This document shows positions 27,105-38,571 of a stretch of DNA of 64,000 nt, piece by piece. Made by a program: the position numbers and the translations under genes. The stretch is taken from the NCBI GenBank assembly GCA_017552435.1, contig JAFZPZ010000127.1, forward strand, positions 1 to 64,000, read 5' to 3'. Source of the DNA: Bacteroidaceae bacterium (GTDB lineage: Bacteria > Bacteroidota > Bacteroidia > Bacteroidales > Bacteroidaceae). The notes under the pieces are model-generated. The model made no database searches, was not told where the DNA came from, and worked only from the letters and a program-made list of their open reading frames with translations. Within the stretch, counting starts at the first letter, position 1, and every line of letters starts with the position of its first letter.

Positions 27105-27704
27105 ATGGACGAATTGATTAATATTCAGGACTTTATCCATGTAATCCGCGGACAGCGTGTGATGCTTGACCGTGATATTGCAGCATTTTATGGGGTAGAG
27201 ACAAAACGTTTGAATGAAAAGGTCAAACGCAACCCAAAAAGATTCGCAGGTGAAGACTTCATGTTCCAACTAACCCAAGAAGAATTTGATGAAGTTCGTT
27301 TAAGGTCGCAATTTGCGACCATAAAGAAAGGTAGAGGTTCACATTCGAAATATCTTCCACATGCCTTTACTCTTTTAGGTATATCCATGCTCAGTAGTGT
27401 TCTAGAATCTGACTCTGCAATCGAAGCTAACAGACGGATTATGCGTGCTTTTGTAACATTCCACCAAATCAAGTCTTTGCCACCTGCAGAAGCATATGAT
27501 GAACTAAAGAAAGAAATAGCAAATCTTCGACAAGAGATGGATGAGATTCTTGCCGACCAGAATGACATTAATGAAAGTACTCGTGCGCAACTTGATGCTA
27601 TCAGTACTGCTCTTGTAGAGCTACAGGCTTCAAGGTCGCAAAATGCGACCCTAAAAACACGGAGGCCTATAGGCTTTATACAACCAAAAGAGGATGAAGA
27701 GTGA
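27105..27704 (+). CDS. ORF6N-domain protein (putative DNA-binding, phage-type)
   Basis: 199 aa. ORF6N features: VMLDRDIAAFYGVETKRLNE, KRNPKRFAGEDFMFQLTQEE, then RSQFAT and YLPHAFTLLGISMLSSVLES. The C-terminal ~70 residues form a coiled coil (LRQEMDEILADQNDINESTR). ORF6N is shared with phage anti-repressor-type proteins and is common in Bacteroidetes mobile regions. Two copies of a GGTCGCA-N3-TGCGACC palindrome lie inside the gene (27304-27320 and 27634-27650), encoding RSQFATIK and RSQNATLK. Confidence 0.8.
   Translation: MDELINIQDFIHVIRGQRVMLDRDIAAFYGVETKRLNEKVKRNPKRFAGEDFMFQLTQEEFDEVRLRSQFATIKKGRGSHSKYLPHAFTLLGISMLSSVLESDSAIEANRRIMRAFVTFHQIKSLPPAEAYDELKKEIANLRQEMDEILADQNDINESTRAQLDAISTALVELQASRSQNATLKTRRPIGFIQPKEDEE
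27304..27320. repeat. GGTCGCA/TGCGACC palindrome, copy 1 (inside ORF6N gene)
   Basis: GGTCGCAATTTGCGACC, 8-bp arms around one central base. A second copy with 7-bp arms lies at 27634-27650. Flanks are also similar (AA before, xTAAAxA after). Confidence 0.7.
27634..27650. repeat. GGTCGCA/TGCGACC palindrome, copy 2 (inside ORF6N gene)
   Basis: GGTCGCAAAATGCGACC near the 3' end of the ORF6N gene; same arms and flanks as the copy at 27304-27320. Confidence 0.7.
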
Positions 27705-27738
27705 GTTATCTTTGGATGTTTCGTCATATTGCTAGCTT

Positions 27739-28383
27739 TTATGACTCTTCTATGATTTTGATTTCTTCTTCCGTCAGGTTGTAGAGTCGATAAACAAGGT
27801 GGTCGATGATGGTTTGTTCCAAGTCACTCTCCGTGTAGTCGGTCCTGTTCTTGAATCCCAGAAACTCTGCTACCACAGGATTCTTGATATACTCCAGCTT
27901 GTCCTGAAGTGGAGCCGTTAGCTGCTTCATCTCTCCTCTTACGGCATCTTTGTTCTGCGACTGGAGTAAGCGATGATAGTACTGACTGCTCACATTTCGT
28001 TGCAGCGTGCGCGTACCCCACATTTCGCGGGCCGCCTCCTGCTCATACCAGTCGCGAGCCTCCTTGCTGCTTTCCTGCAAGATGATGCGATAGTGAGTCC
28101 AAGAAAGACGAATAGGAGATTTTGCAATCACTGACTGCAGAATATTTTCAGATTTTCCACTCACTGCGTGGAAAATGTTATCGAGGTCAATAGATTTTCC
28201 ACTCACTGCGTGGAAAAACTCTGGCCACTTCTGGTAAAAGCCGATATAATTGTAAAGATTGGTCTTAGTGAAGCCCTCACCATACCTTAATGTTAATGAT
28301 GTTGCCAAGGTTTTTACAATTTGTTCATGCCATAAGGTATTTTTTATGGCGTTGCTCTCTAAAAACAAAAGTTGACCAAACAA
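27739..28383 (-). pseudogene. DUF1016 (YhcG-type) gene remnant with replaced C-terminus
   Basis: 214 aa where the family is ~350. The middle is clearly DUF1016/YhcG: LATSLTLRYGEGFTKTNLYN, SWTHYRIILQESSKEARDWY, RTLQRNVSSQYYHRLLQSQ and YIKNPVVAEFLGF. The normal N-terminus is missing, and the PDDEXK nuclease half expected after ESDLEQTIIDHL is absent. The last ~20 residues (HLVYRLYNLTEEEIKIIEES) instead resemble the C-terminal tail of Eco57I/TaqI-like restriction-modification enzymes. The DNA at 28153-28217 holds two palindromes 42 nt apart, which encode a repeated FHAVSGKS. Nuclease activity is unlikely; the frame is open, so a short product may still be made. Confidence 0.7.
28153..28217. repeat. 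Two TTTTCCAC/GTGGAAAA palindromes, 42-nt period, inside the DUF1016 remnant
   Basis: TTTTCCAC-TCACTGC-GTGGAAAA occurs at 28153-28175 and again, identically, at 28195-28217. The 42-nt spacing equals 14 codons, so the repeat keeps the reading frame. Confidence 0.85.
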
Positions 28384-28928
28384 AAGAAACGTGGACGACT
28401 ACTCATCCACATTCCAGGTGTTTGGCCTAACCTTTCAGAGAAAACAAGTAACGCCCACGCATAGCGTGAACGTTTGCCTATTGTCTCTGACTTCTTCTGT
28501 GGCCAAACTTCGGAATGTCTTATAAACAGCAAACGCTATTGTTTTACCGATAAGATCATACCGCCTCCCTGCGCTCAGGGACTTGATTTCATGCTGAAGC
28601 ATGCGTCTTTTGTGACGAAAACAGCGATACTTGCCACAAAGATACGAATAAGTGAGCGGAATACAAAAGAAAATCTCATTTTTCTTTTTATTCCCAAGCG
28701 AAAGTATCTTCGATGTGAGTCAAAGTACAAAAATAAATTAAGAATGAAGAGTGTTCCGCGCCTTAGCGGCGCGCCTTCGAGGACTCTTTAGAGCCACTGC
28801 GCAATGTTGGTTGCGGAGGGTGCTAAAGCATCCAAGAAAAATGAAGAATTATAGTAAAAAGTAATTAAATTCTTTCAAAATTGGTTTTGCCTCTACAAAA
28901 AATGACGTAACCATCAGATAGTAAGCAA

Positions 28929-28964
28929 TATCCGTTCATTTCTCCCTCTACTATTCCTTCTACT
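28929..28964. repeat. 36-bp inverted repeat, left arm
   Basis: This stretch (starting TATCCGTTCATTTCTCCC, ending CCTTCTACT) is exactly reverse-complementary to 29272-29307. Weaker similarity extends outwards to ~28887 and ~29349. CTACTA-rich sequence follows on the inside. Confidence 0.9.
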
Positions 28965-29068
28965 AAAGTTCTACTAACCTTCTACTATGCCTCTACTAAA
29001 CATCTATTCACCATCTATTCTAGTTTGACCTTCGGCTGTTAACAATAGGAGTAGGGGCCGGCTTGATA

Positions 29069-29127
29069 TTCCCACCTTGGGAATAAAATATTCCCAGCCT
29101 GGGAACAAAGTATTCCCACGTTGGGAA
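29069..29127. repeat. Three TTCCCA-N3-TGGGAA hairpins, 22-nt period (intergenic)
   Basis: Copies at 29069-29083, 29091-29105 and 29113-29127, each starting 22 nt after the last, with loops CCT, GCC and CGT. The variable loops with conserved arms point to selection on the palindrome or to spread as a unit. The same triple unit is inside mnmG at 44371-44429. Confidence 0.9.
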
Positions 29128-29271
29128 TAAATGATAAGCTACGTGCAGAATTCTCATAAAAAGATTAGCTTTATAATTTGCGAGGTAGTATCAAAACTGA
29201 AAAACCATGGAAAATTAGTAGAGCTTTAGTAGAACTTTAGTAGAGGGAAAGTAGAAGGAAAGTAGAAGAAA

Positions 29272-29307
29272 AGTAGAAGGAATAGTAGAGGGAGAAATGA
29301 ACGGATA
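29272..29307. repeat. 36-bp inverted repeat, right arm
   Basis: Reverse complement of 28929-28964. The inner flank carries at least five short direct repeats of the type AAAGTAGAAGG/TAGTAGAG (29214-29290), iteron-like in look. Confidence 0.9.
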
Positions 29308-29415
29308 GCACTTACTATCAGAATGTTATAGCATATTTAGTAGAGGCAGAACTAAATTTTCATTAATTGAAGTCTCTGAAGTAATTGATTTATTAGCAAA
29401 AACAACCAAAAAGCC

Positions 29416-29517
29416 ATGAAGAAGGAAACTTGGAAATTCATCATTCAGACGATAATCGCCATTTTGACGGCTATCGCAACCAGCCTGGGAGTCACCTCCT
29501 GCATGGGGCTAATCTAG
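29416..29517 (+). CDS. Smalltalk protein (33-aa micro-ORF)
   Basis: 33 aa: MKKETWKFIIQTIIAILTAI followed by ATSLGVTSCMGLI. This matches the Bacteroidetes 'smalltalk' family: basic start, one hydrophobic helix, then TSCM near the end. In other Bacteroidales it usually follows an HU-like gene and precedes an N-acetylmuramoyl-alanine amidase gene. Both neighbours are absent here, so it is an orphan. The conserved hairpin at 29584-29615 is probably its terminator. Function is unknown; a small membrane peptide is likely. Confidence 0.85.
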   Translation: MKKETWKFIIQTIIAILTAIATSLGVTSCMGLI

Positions 29518-29546
29518 GACCCCCCGGCCCCCTTTAGGGGGAGGAA
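29518..29546. repeat. GACCC-family palindromic repeat, intergenic copy
   Basis: GACCCCCCGG followed by CCCCCTTTAGGGGG, starting directly after the smalltalk stop codon. It is related to the in-frame elements in metH and gluQ. Confidence 0.65.
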
Positions 29547-29583
29547 TTAAAAATTAGAAAATTATAAAATTCAAAATGATTAG

Positions 29584-29615
29584 GGCGGTCATCGGATTGA
29601 ATTCCGGTGGCTGCC
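29584..29615 (+). terminator. Conserved outward-facing RNA hairpin, right copy
   Basis: GGCGGTCATCGG, an 8-nt loop (ATTGAATT) and CCGGTGGCTGCC form a 12-bp RNA stem with three G-U pairs, followed by TGTTCTGTATTTATG. It is an inverted second copy of 26781-26810 and lies 66 nt downstream of the smalltalk gene on the same strand. Confidence 0.6.
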
Positions 29616-29733
29616 TGTTCTGTATTTATGAACTTCGGTTAAAAAAGCTGAAAAAATCTTATATGTAGGCAATTAAACCTTCTTGTTATTCGTTATGTCA
29701 AAAAAAAGAGATTCTAAAATTTAATACCCTCAG

Positions 29734-32556
29734 ATGAAATCGAACAAATATATTCTGACTGCCTGTATGGCGATTGGCCTGCTTGCGCTCTCGGCTGCAG
29801 AGATTGACGGGCTCTATATCTGGAAGAACGGCAACTACACGCGGGTCAACATCAATGACATCTACTTCAACGATGATAAACTCAGTATCGGTGATGAGAC
29901 TTTCGACGTGAACGACATCGACAGCATTACCTTCGTCCAACCAGAGGAAACACCTGTGGTGACCGATACCGTGTATGTCAGCTACGCAGGTCAGACGGCA
30001 ACCGTCAGCCCGCAGAACGTTGAGGGCATCACGACCGTGGTGAACGGTGCGGCAGTGAGCATCACCAATGCCAATACCGACCGTGAGATGACCTTCGTCC
30101 TGTGCGGTGAAAGCGCAGAAGGCAGCTTCGTCTATAATGGCGAATACAAGACCTGTATCCGGCTGGCCGGCGTCAACCTGCAGAGCGCGACGGGAGCGGC
30201 GATTCACATCAAGTGCGGCAAGCGCATCGCACTGGAATTGGCCGATGAAACCGCCAATTTTCTGGCCGATGCCACAGAAGACCTCGGGCAGAAAGCAGCA
30301 CTCTACTGCAAGGGACATCTGGAGGTGAGCAAGGGAGGTTCGCTCACGGTGAAAGGTAATGTGAAACATGCCATCAGCACGAAGGAATACATGCTTGTGA
30401 AGAATACGACAGGCAGCATTACCATCACAGGAGCCGAGGGCGACGGCATACACGCCGGCCAATACTTCAAGATGAACGGAGGAACCGTCAACATCAGCGG
30501 CACCAAGGGCGACGGCATACAGGCAGAAGCCACGCAGGACGGAGATGATGACGATGGACAGCTCATCGTCAGGGGCGGAACCATCGACGTCACTCTCGCC
30601 GAAAGCGATGCTGCCGCACTCAAGAGCGACAGCCTGATGACCATCTCGGACGGTAAGCTCACCATTACGACAACAGGCGACGGCGATAAGGGCCTGAAGA
30701 GCAAAGCCGACCTGAACATCAGCGGCGGCGAACTGACCTTCACGCAGAGCGGCAAGTACATCGTTGTGGATAACGACCCGGGGTACGTGACCAGCATCAA
30801 GGCGGACGGCAACCTGAACATCAGCGGCGGCAGCATCACAATAGACAACACCGGCGAAGCCGGCAAAGGACTGAGTGCCGACGGTAACCTGAACATCAGC
30901 GAGGACAACGCATCACTCACCCTGAACATCAAGGCCAACGGCAGCGGCGGAGCGCTCGACCTGTCGCGCAACGTGGATAGCGGCAGCGGTTCCGGCGGCG
31001 ACGACCCCGACGAGCCGGAGACGGTCTATCGCATCTGTGCCGCACTCAGCTCCTCCACCAGTACTTATTGGAATAAAGTAGTCTATCTCTACAGTAGCGA
31101 CGGCACCAAGATCGGCCAGATGACGAAGACAATCAAGGTGGAAGCGTCGGGTCAGACAACAAGAACCTTCTATTGCTACGAGTTCGAAGGACCCACCACA
31201 GGGCAGTTCTACTTTGCCAGCGACGACTATAAGCGAACCGGCGGAGGCGGTCCTCAACCTCCTGGCGGCGGAACAACCTACACTGTTCGTACAACTGTGG
31301 TAAGCGGTCCGACAGAAGAAACGCCCTCTGTCTATTACTACATCAATACTTCAAGTCCTTCCACAAGTGGCACAGTATATACCTTCCGCGCGACAGATTA
31401 TACTACACGCTATGCTGACGGCACCATTATTGAGACTGGCAGTGTCTCTCCTTCCGGCGGTAACTTCGTGACAGCTGCGGGCATCAAGGGCGACAAGAAC
31501 ATCACCATCGGCGGCGGCACCATCACTATCAGCAGCACCGGTGCAGCTGCGAAGGGTATCACCTGCGACAAAGTGCTCCAGACAACTGGCGGCAACATCA
31601 CCATCACCAATAGCGGCGCAGGAACCGGCTCAAGCAGCAGCTACGCGACAGCCAAAGGCATGACCTCCGACGGAAGCATCGACCTGCAAGGCGGCAACAT
31701 CACAATCAAGATGACTGGCACGGGAGGCAAGGGCATCAAGAGCGATGGAACGCTCGTCATCGGCAAAAGCGATGAGGAGGGTCCCGTCCTGAGCGTCACG
31801 ACCACGGGGGCCAGGTTCGCAAACTCATCGTCGTCAAAAGCCATCAAAGCCGCAGGAACCATTACCGTGAATGGAGGCGAATGCGTGGTCAATACCAGTC
31901 AGCAGGGAGCAGAAGGAATGGAGAGCAAACTCAAGGCGGCGAATTCGATTGTCTTCAACGGCGGAAAGCACTACTTCAAGTGCTATGACGATTGTCTCAA
32001 CACAGCAGGTTGCATCGTCTTCGACGGCGGTGTAGTTGTCTGCTACAGCAATGGTAACGACGCTATCGACAGCAATTATGGCGCTGCAGGAGCTATCACC
32101 ATAGGTAATGGTGTCGTGATGGGCTACACCTCAAAAGGCAACCCTGAGGAAGGTTTCGACTGTGACAACAACTCCTACATCAAGATAACCGGCTATGGCA
32201 TCGGCATCAGCGGCGGCGGAAATCAAGGCGGCGGCTGGGGCGGAAGCAGCTCTTCAAGCAGCATCGGCAGTGCCGTACAGGGCTATTACCTCAGCACCAC
32301 CAGCATCAGCTACAGCACAAACCGCTACTATACTTTGGCTGATTCCAACGGCAAAAACCTGGTCACCTACTCTGTCGAGGCAGCATTCAGCAGCAGTCTC
32401 TCCCTCTTCACAGCAACAGGAATGGTGAAAGGCAACAAATATACCATCAAGTACAGCACAACAAAGCCTACCGATGCCACTACCGAATGGCACGGGCTCT
32501 ACCTGGGAAGCACCGCCGAAGGTATAACCCAAACGACTAGCTTCACAGCAAAATAA
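29734..32556 (+). CDS. Secreted carbohydrate-binding protein (Cthe_2159-like)
   Basis: 940 aa. A signal peptide (~1-22) is followed by a short N-terminal region (ITFVQPEE) common in Prevotella secreted proteins. Residues ~95-400 and ~590-850 have the repeating Cthe_2159-type beta-helix pattern: GVNLQSATGAAIHIKCGKRI, EGDGIHAGQYFKMNGGTVNI, GTKGDGIQAEATQDG and later NDAIDSNYGAAGAITIGNGV. The two blocks are joined by a Gly/Pro-rich linker region (~420-560). Many Asp/Gly turns suggest calcium binding. Cthe_2159 proteins bind acidic polysaccharides such as pectin; the ligand here is unknown. Confidence 0.82.
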   Translation: MKSNKYILTACMAIGLLALSAAEIDGLYIWKNGNYTRVNINDIYFNDDKLSIGDETFDVNDIDSITFVQPEETPVVTDTVYVSYAGQTATVSPQNVEGITTVVNGAAVSITNANTDREMTFVLCGESAEGSFVYNGEYKTCIRLAGVNLQSATGAAIHIKCGKRIALELADETANFLADATEDLGQKAALYCKGHLEVSKGGSLTVKGNVKHAISTKEYMLVKNTTGSITITGAEGDGIHAGQYFKMNGGTVNISGTKGDGIQAEATQDGDDDDGQLIVRGGTIDVTLAESDAAALKSDSLMTISDGKLTITTTGDGDKGLKSKADLNISGGELTFTQSGKYIVVDNDPGYVTSIKADGNLNISGGSITIDNTGEAGKGLSADGNLNISEDNASLTLNIKANGSGGALDLSRNVDSGSGSGGDDPDEPETVYRICAALSSSTSTYWNKVVYLYSSDGTKIGQMTKTIKVEASGQTTRTFYCYEFEGPTTGQFYFASDDYKRTGGGGPQPPGGGTTYTVRTTVVSGPTEETPSVYYYINTSSPSTSGTVYTFRATDYTTRYADGTIIETGSVSPSGGNFVTAAGIKGDKNITIGGGTITISSTGAAAKGITCDKVLQTTGGNITITNSGAGTGSSSSYATAKGMTSDGSIDLQGGNITIKMTGTGGKGIKSDGTLVIGKSDEEGPVLSVTTTGARFANSSSSKAIKAAGTITVNGGECVVNTSQQGAEGMESKLKAANSIVFNGGKHYFKCYDDCLNTAGCIVFDGGVVVCYSNGNDAIDSNYGAAGAITIGNGVVMGYTSKGNPEEGFDCDNNSYIKITGYGIGISGGGNQGGGWGGSSSSSSIGSAVQGYYLSTTSISYSTNRYYTLADSNGKNLVTYSVEAAFSSSLSLFTATGMVKGNKYTIKYSTTKPTDATTEWHGLYLGSTAEGITQTTSFTAK

Positions 32557-32568
32557 ACTTAGAGGAGT

Positions 32569-33525
32569 TCAGAAGACAGCGCGGACAATCTGGCAGACGT
32601 TGTCGGGCTTGGCCATCGTGTAGTAGTGGATGGCGGGAACACCGTGTTCCAGAAGCTCTTGGCTCTGCCGGATGGCCCAGTCGATACCCAGCTTGTAGGC
32701 ATCTTCGGCGGTCTTTGTCTTTTCCATCAGGCTGACAAGTTGTTGCGGGATGTCGATGTGGAACGAACGCGGAAGAAGGTCTATCTGTCCCTTCGACGAG
32801 ATAGGTTTCAGACCTGGAATGATGGGAACGGTGATGCCTGCCCTGCGACATTCATCGATGAAACGGAAGAATTTGTCATTATCGAAGAACATCTGGGTGA
32901 CTATATAATCCGCACCAGCTTCTACCTTGCTGCGCAGATGCTCAATATCGGTTTCCAAATTGGCAGCCTCGAAATGCTTCTCGGGATAAGCCGCCACACC
33001 AATACAGAAGTTCGTGGAAAGTCCACCCTTGACGGTCGGGTCGAGATACTCTCCGCGATTCAGGTTGCTAATCATCTCTACCAACTCGGAGCTATGGTTG
33101 AACCCGTCGGGTTCGGGAATGAAATGCTTTTGTCCGGGCAGCGCATCACCCCGAAGAGCCATGATGTTCTGAATGCCAAGGAAGTGAAGATCCAGCAGTT
33201 CGCTCTCCACCCTTGAACGCGAGGAACCGCCACAGATAACGTGGGGCACAATTTCCAGTTCGGGATAGCGACGCATGATAGCAGCCACGATAGCAACTGT
33301 TCCAGGACGTTTGGCCAACGTCATCCGCGAGTAAGTCCCGTCGCCGTTTGGCACATACTCTATCTCGTCGCGATGACAGGTAATATTGATGAACGGCGGC
33401 TGGAATTCCATCAGCGGGTCGAGGCTCTGATAGAGGCGGCTCGCATCGCTGCCCTTCAGAGGGGGAACAAGTTCGAAACTGGCGAATGGACGGCGGTTTT
33501 CCTGAAGAATATCGATGACTTTCAT
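32569..33525 (-). CDS. metF: Methylenetetrahydrofolate reductase
   Basis: 318 aa, the normal MetF length. It reduces 5,10-methylene-THF to 5-methyl-THF with FAD. Visible signatures: ASFELVPPLKGSDASRLYQS (catalytic Glu of the 'FEFFPP' motif), ITCHRDE, HVICGGSSRSRVESELLDLH, MALRGDALPG and GADYIVTQMFFDNDKFFRFI. It lies directly downstream of metH on the same strand, so the pair makes and uses 5-methyl-THF for methionine synthesis. Confidence 0.95.
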   Translation of the reverse strand: MKVIDILQENRRPFASFELVPPLKGSDASRLYQSLDPLMEFQPPFINITCHRDEIEYVPNGDGTYSRMTLAKRPGTVAIVAAIMRRYPELEIVPHVICGGSSRSRVESELLDLHFLGIQNIMALRGDALPGQKHFIPEPDGFNHSSELVEMISNLNRGEYLDPTVKGGLSTNFCIGVAAYPEKHFEAANLETDIEHLRSKVEAGADYIVTQMFFDNDKFFRFIDECRRAGITVPIIPGLKPISSKGQIDLLPRSFHIDIPQQLVSLMEKTKTAEDAYKLGIDWAIRQSQELLEHGVPAIHYYTMAKPDNVCQIVRAVF

Positions 33526-33598
33526 AGAATGAAGAATGAAGAGTGAAGAATGAAGAATGAAGAGTGAAGATTTTTAACTATGAACTATGCACTATGAA

Positions 33599-33615
<17 letters not shown>
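33526..33615. repeat. Heptad-type tandem repeats between metH and metF
   Basis: 33526-33570 is a run of GAATGAA/GAGTGAA units of 7 nt. 33575-33615 repeats CTATGAA/CTATGCA-like units. The metH stop codon and its last codons (FIVHNP) lie inside the second run, so the repeat has reached the C-terminus of MetH. Confidence 0.75.
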
Positions 33616-37294
<3,679 letters not shown>

Positions 37295-37302
37295 TTCGGC
37301 TG

Positions 37303-37310
37303 CAAAGGTA
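37303..37310 (-). promoter_or_regulatory. -7 box of metH, near-leaderless
   Basis: TACCTTTG on the minus strand, 8 nt upstream of the metH ATG. Transcription would begin at or within a few bases of the start codon, leaving no room for a riboswitch or a Shine-Dalgarno site. Confidence 0.6.
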
Positions 37311-37513
37311 CGAAAAAAAGTGAAGAGTGTAGAGTGAAAAGTGAAGAAATTTTCCGAAAGAAGTACTTCGCAAAGCAAGTGTTGTTCTTTTGTTTATAAT
37401 ATTTTGTAAAGATTTTAAGTGTTTTGCATTTTGCCAAGTTCCGTTTTTTAGAAAATATAATAATGTATAAGGAACAAAATTTATTGTTTTTCGATAAATT
37501 TTTACCGAAAAAG

Positions 37514-37544
37514 TTTGCAGGTAAAAAAAATCGCCTTACCTTTG
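37514..37544 (+). promoter_or_regulatory. Promoter of the DUF2975/HTH pair
   Basis: TTTG (37514-37517), exactly 19 nt, then TACCTTTG (37537-37544): a perfect Bacteroidetes promoter. The 5' UTR to the ATG at 37586 is ~35 nt and AT-rich. Confidence 0.85.
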
Positions 37545-37585
37545 CACCGAAATTATTTATCGTTTAACAATAAAATATTATTGCT

Positions 37586-38278
37586 ATGAAGAAAAAACTT
37601 CGTTATTACTGCGGCCTGCTGGCACTGGTGCTGGTGGCTGCCATCGTGTGTGACCTTATTCACCTCAACTATTCGAGTTCATCCGACAAGGAGGGTGAAG
37701 AACTCTATTTCGGCGAGTTGCCAGAGGATTTTCAGACGACAGAGGAGATTGAAGGCGGTGTGAGGACAAGGTTCAAACCTGTGTGCAGTATCGATGTCAA
37801 CGTATATCCTCGCAATTATCCCAAAGACTATACATTGCTCAGCGAAGTGGATGGTCAGGTTTGCCGCGTGGATATGAAGCGGGTGAGCCTCTGCATACCT
37901 GCTGACTGCGTCATGCAATCCAAGCCTTTTATCATCACTTACGCCATGCTCATCCCCAATCTGCTGCTGTACGGCTGGTTGCTTTTCATTGTTTTCCAGG
38001 TGCTGCGTTCAGTAAGCCGCAAGGAAGTCTTTGTCGCCCGAATAGCGAAGAAGCTGGAGCGAGCTGGTTTCTTGCTTGTCGCCATCTGGCTGTGGGACTA
38101 TGTCCGCTCGTTCATCGCGACGCAGATACTCATGCAACATGTCAACATGGCGTATTATGACATCAAATGGTTCTCTGCGAATTTCACCTGTCTCGTCATA
38201 GGTCTCGCCCTGATGATTGTCTCGCAGATTATCCTCATGGGCAAGGAGTTGCAGGAGGATCAGGAGTTGACTATCTAA
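37586..38278 (+). CDS. DUF2975 membrane protein
   Basis: 230 aa with four likely TM helices (~7-27, ~115-140, ~155-175, ~190-215) and an extracytoplasmic loop after the first. It resembles the DUF2975 family, small membrane proteins nearly always encoded next to a YozG-like Xre regulator, as here (18 nt downstream). The function of the pair is unknown. Confidence 0.75.
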   Translation: MKKKLRYYCGLLALVLVAAIVCDLIHLNYSSSSDKEGEELYFGELPEDFQTTEEIEGGVRTRFKPVCSIDVNVYPRNYPKDYTLLSEVDGQVCRVDMKRVSLCIPADCVMQSKPFIITYAMLIPNLLLYGWLLFIVFQVLRSVSRKEVFVARIAKKLERAGFLLVAIWLWDYVRSFIATQILMQHVNMAYYDIKWFSANFTCLVIGLALMIVSQIILMGKELQEDQELTI

Positions 38279-38296
38279 AGGAAAGGAGAGTAGATT

Positions 38297-38503
38297 ATGA
38301 GTATAGTAGTTAATGTAGATGTGATGATGGCCAAGCGGAAGATGTCGTCGCAGGAGCTGGCAGAGAAGATAGGCATTACGCAAGCCAACCTCTCCATCCT
38401 GAAGACGGGCAAAGCCAAAGCCATCCGCTTCTCAACTCTCGAGGCCATCTGTCAAAGCCTGGACTGTCAACCGGGTGATATTCTGGAGTATAAAGAGGAT
38501 TAA
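38297..38503 (+). CDS. Xre/Cro-type HTH regulator (YozG-like)
   Basis: 68 aa: MAKRKMSSQELAEKIGITQA (HTH), LSILKTGKAKAIRFSTLEAI and LDCQPGDILEY. This is the compact YozG-type Xre repressor. Co-transcribed with the DUF2975 gene and probably regulates that operon. Confidence 0.88.
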   Translation: MSIVVNVDVMMAKRKMSSQELAEKIGITQANLSILKTGKAKAIRFSTLEAICQSLDCQPGDILEYKED

Positions 38504-38521
38504 TACTGAATACATGCAAAA

Positions 38522-38547
38522 CAGCCCAGGGAGAAATCCTTGGGCTG
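38522..38547. terminator. Hairpin between convergent genes
   Basis: CAGCCCAGGG-AGAAAT-CCTTGGGCTG, a 10-bp stem with one G-T pair, between the HTH gene and the convergent DUF2147 gene. The U-tract is weak. Confidence 0.55.
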
Positions 38548-38571
38548 CTTGCTTATGTATATAATTCGATT

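Larger units (their letters stand above)
28384..29415. other. Repeat-rich intergenic region, no credible gene
   Basis: About 1 kb without a convincing gene; a 105-codon frame at 28474-28791 has no recognisable composition. The region holds small palindromes (for example GCGCCTTAGCGGCGC near 28760), a 36-bp perfect inverted repeat (28929-28964 with 29272-29307), runs of CTACTA/GTAGAA-type short repeats beside both arms, and three TTCCCA/TGGGAA hairpins at 29069-29127. The short tail VSEVIDLLAKTTKKP just before the smalltalk ATG may be the eroded end of an upstream gene, since smalltalk usually follows an HU-like gene. Confidence 0.6.

Noticed and set aside
28474..28791. 105-codon frame in the accessory region
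   Set aside because: It crosses several palindromes, has no family resemblance, and has no start signals.
29069..29127. Possible CRISPR array
   Set aside because: Only three 15-nt palindromes with 7-nt gaps. There are no spacers of 25-40 nt and no cas genes.
29698..30462. 254-codon minus-strand frame
   Set aside because: Shadow of the Cthe_2159-like gene, caused by its GC-rich repeat codons.
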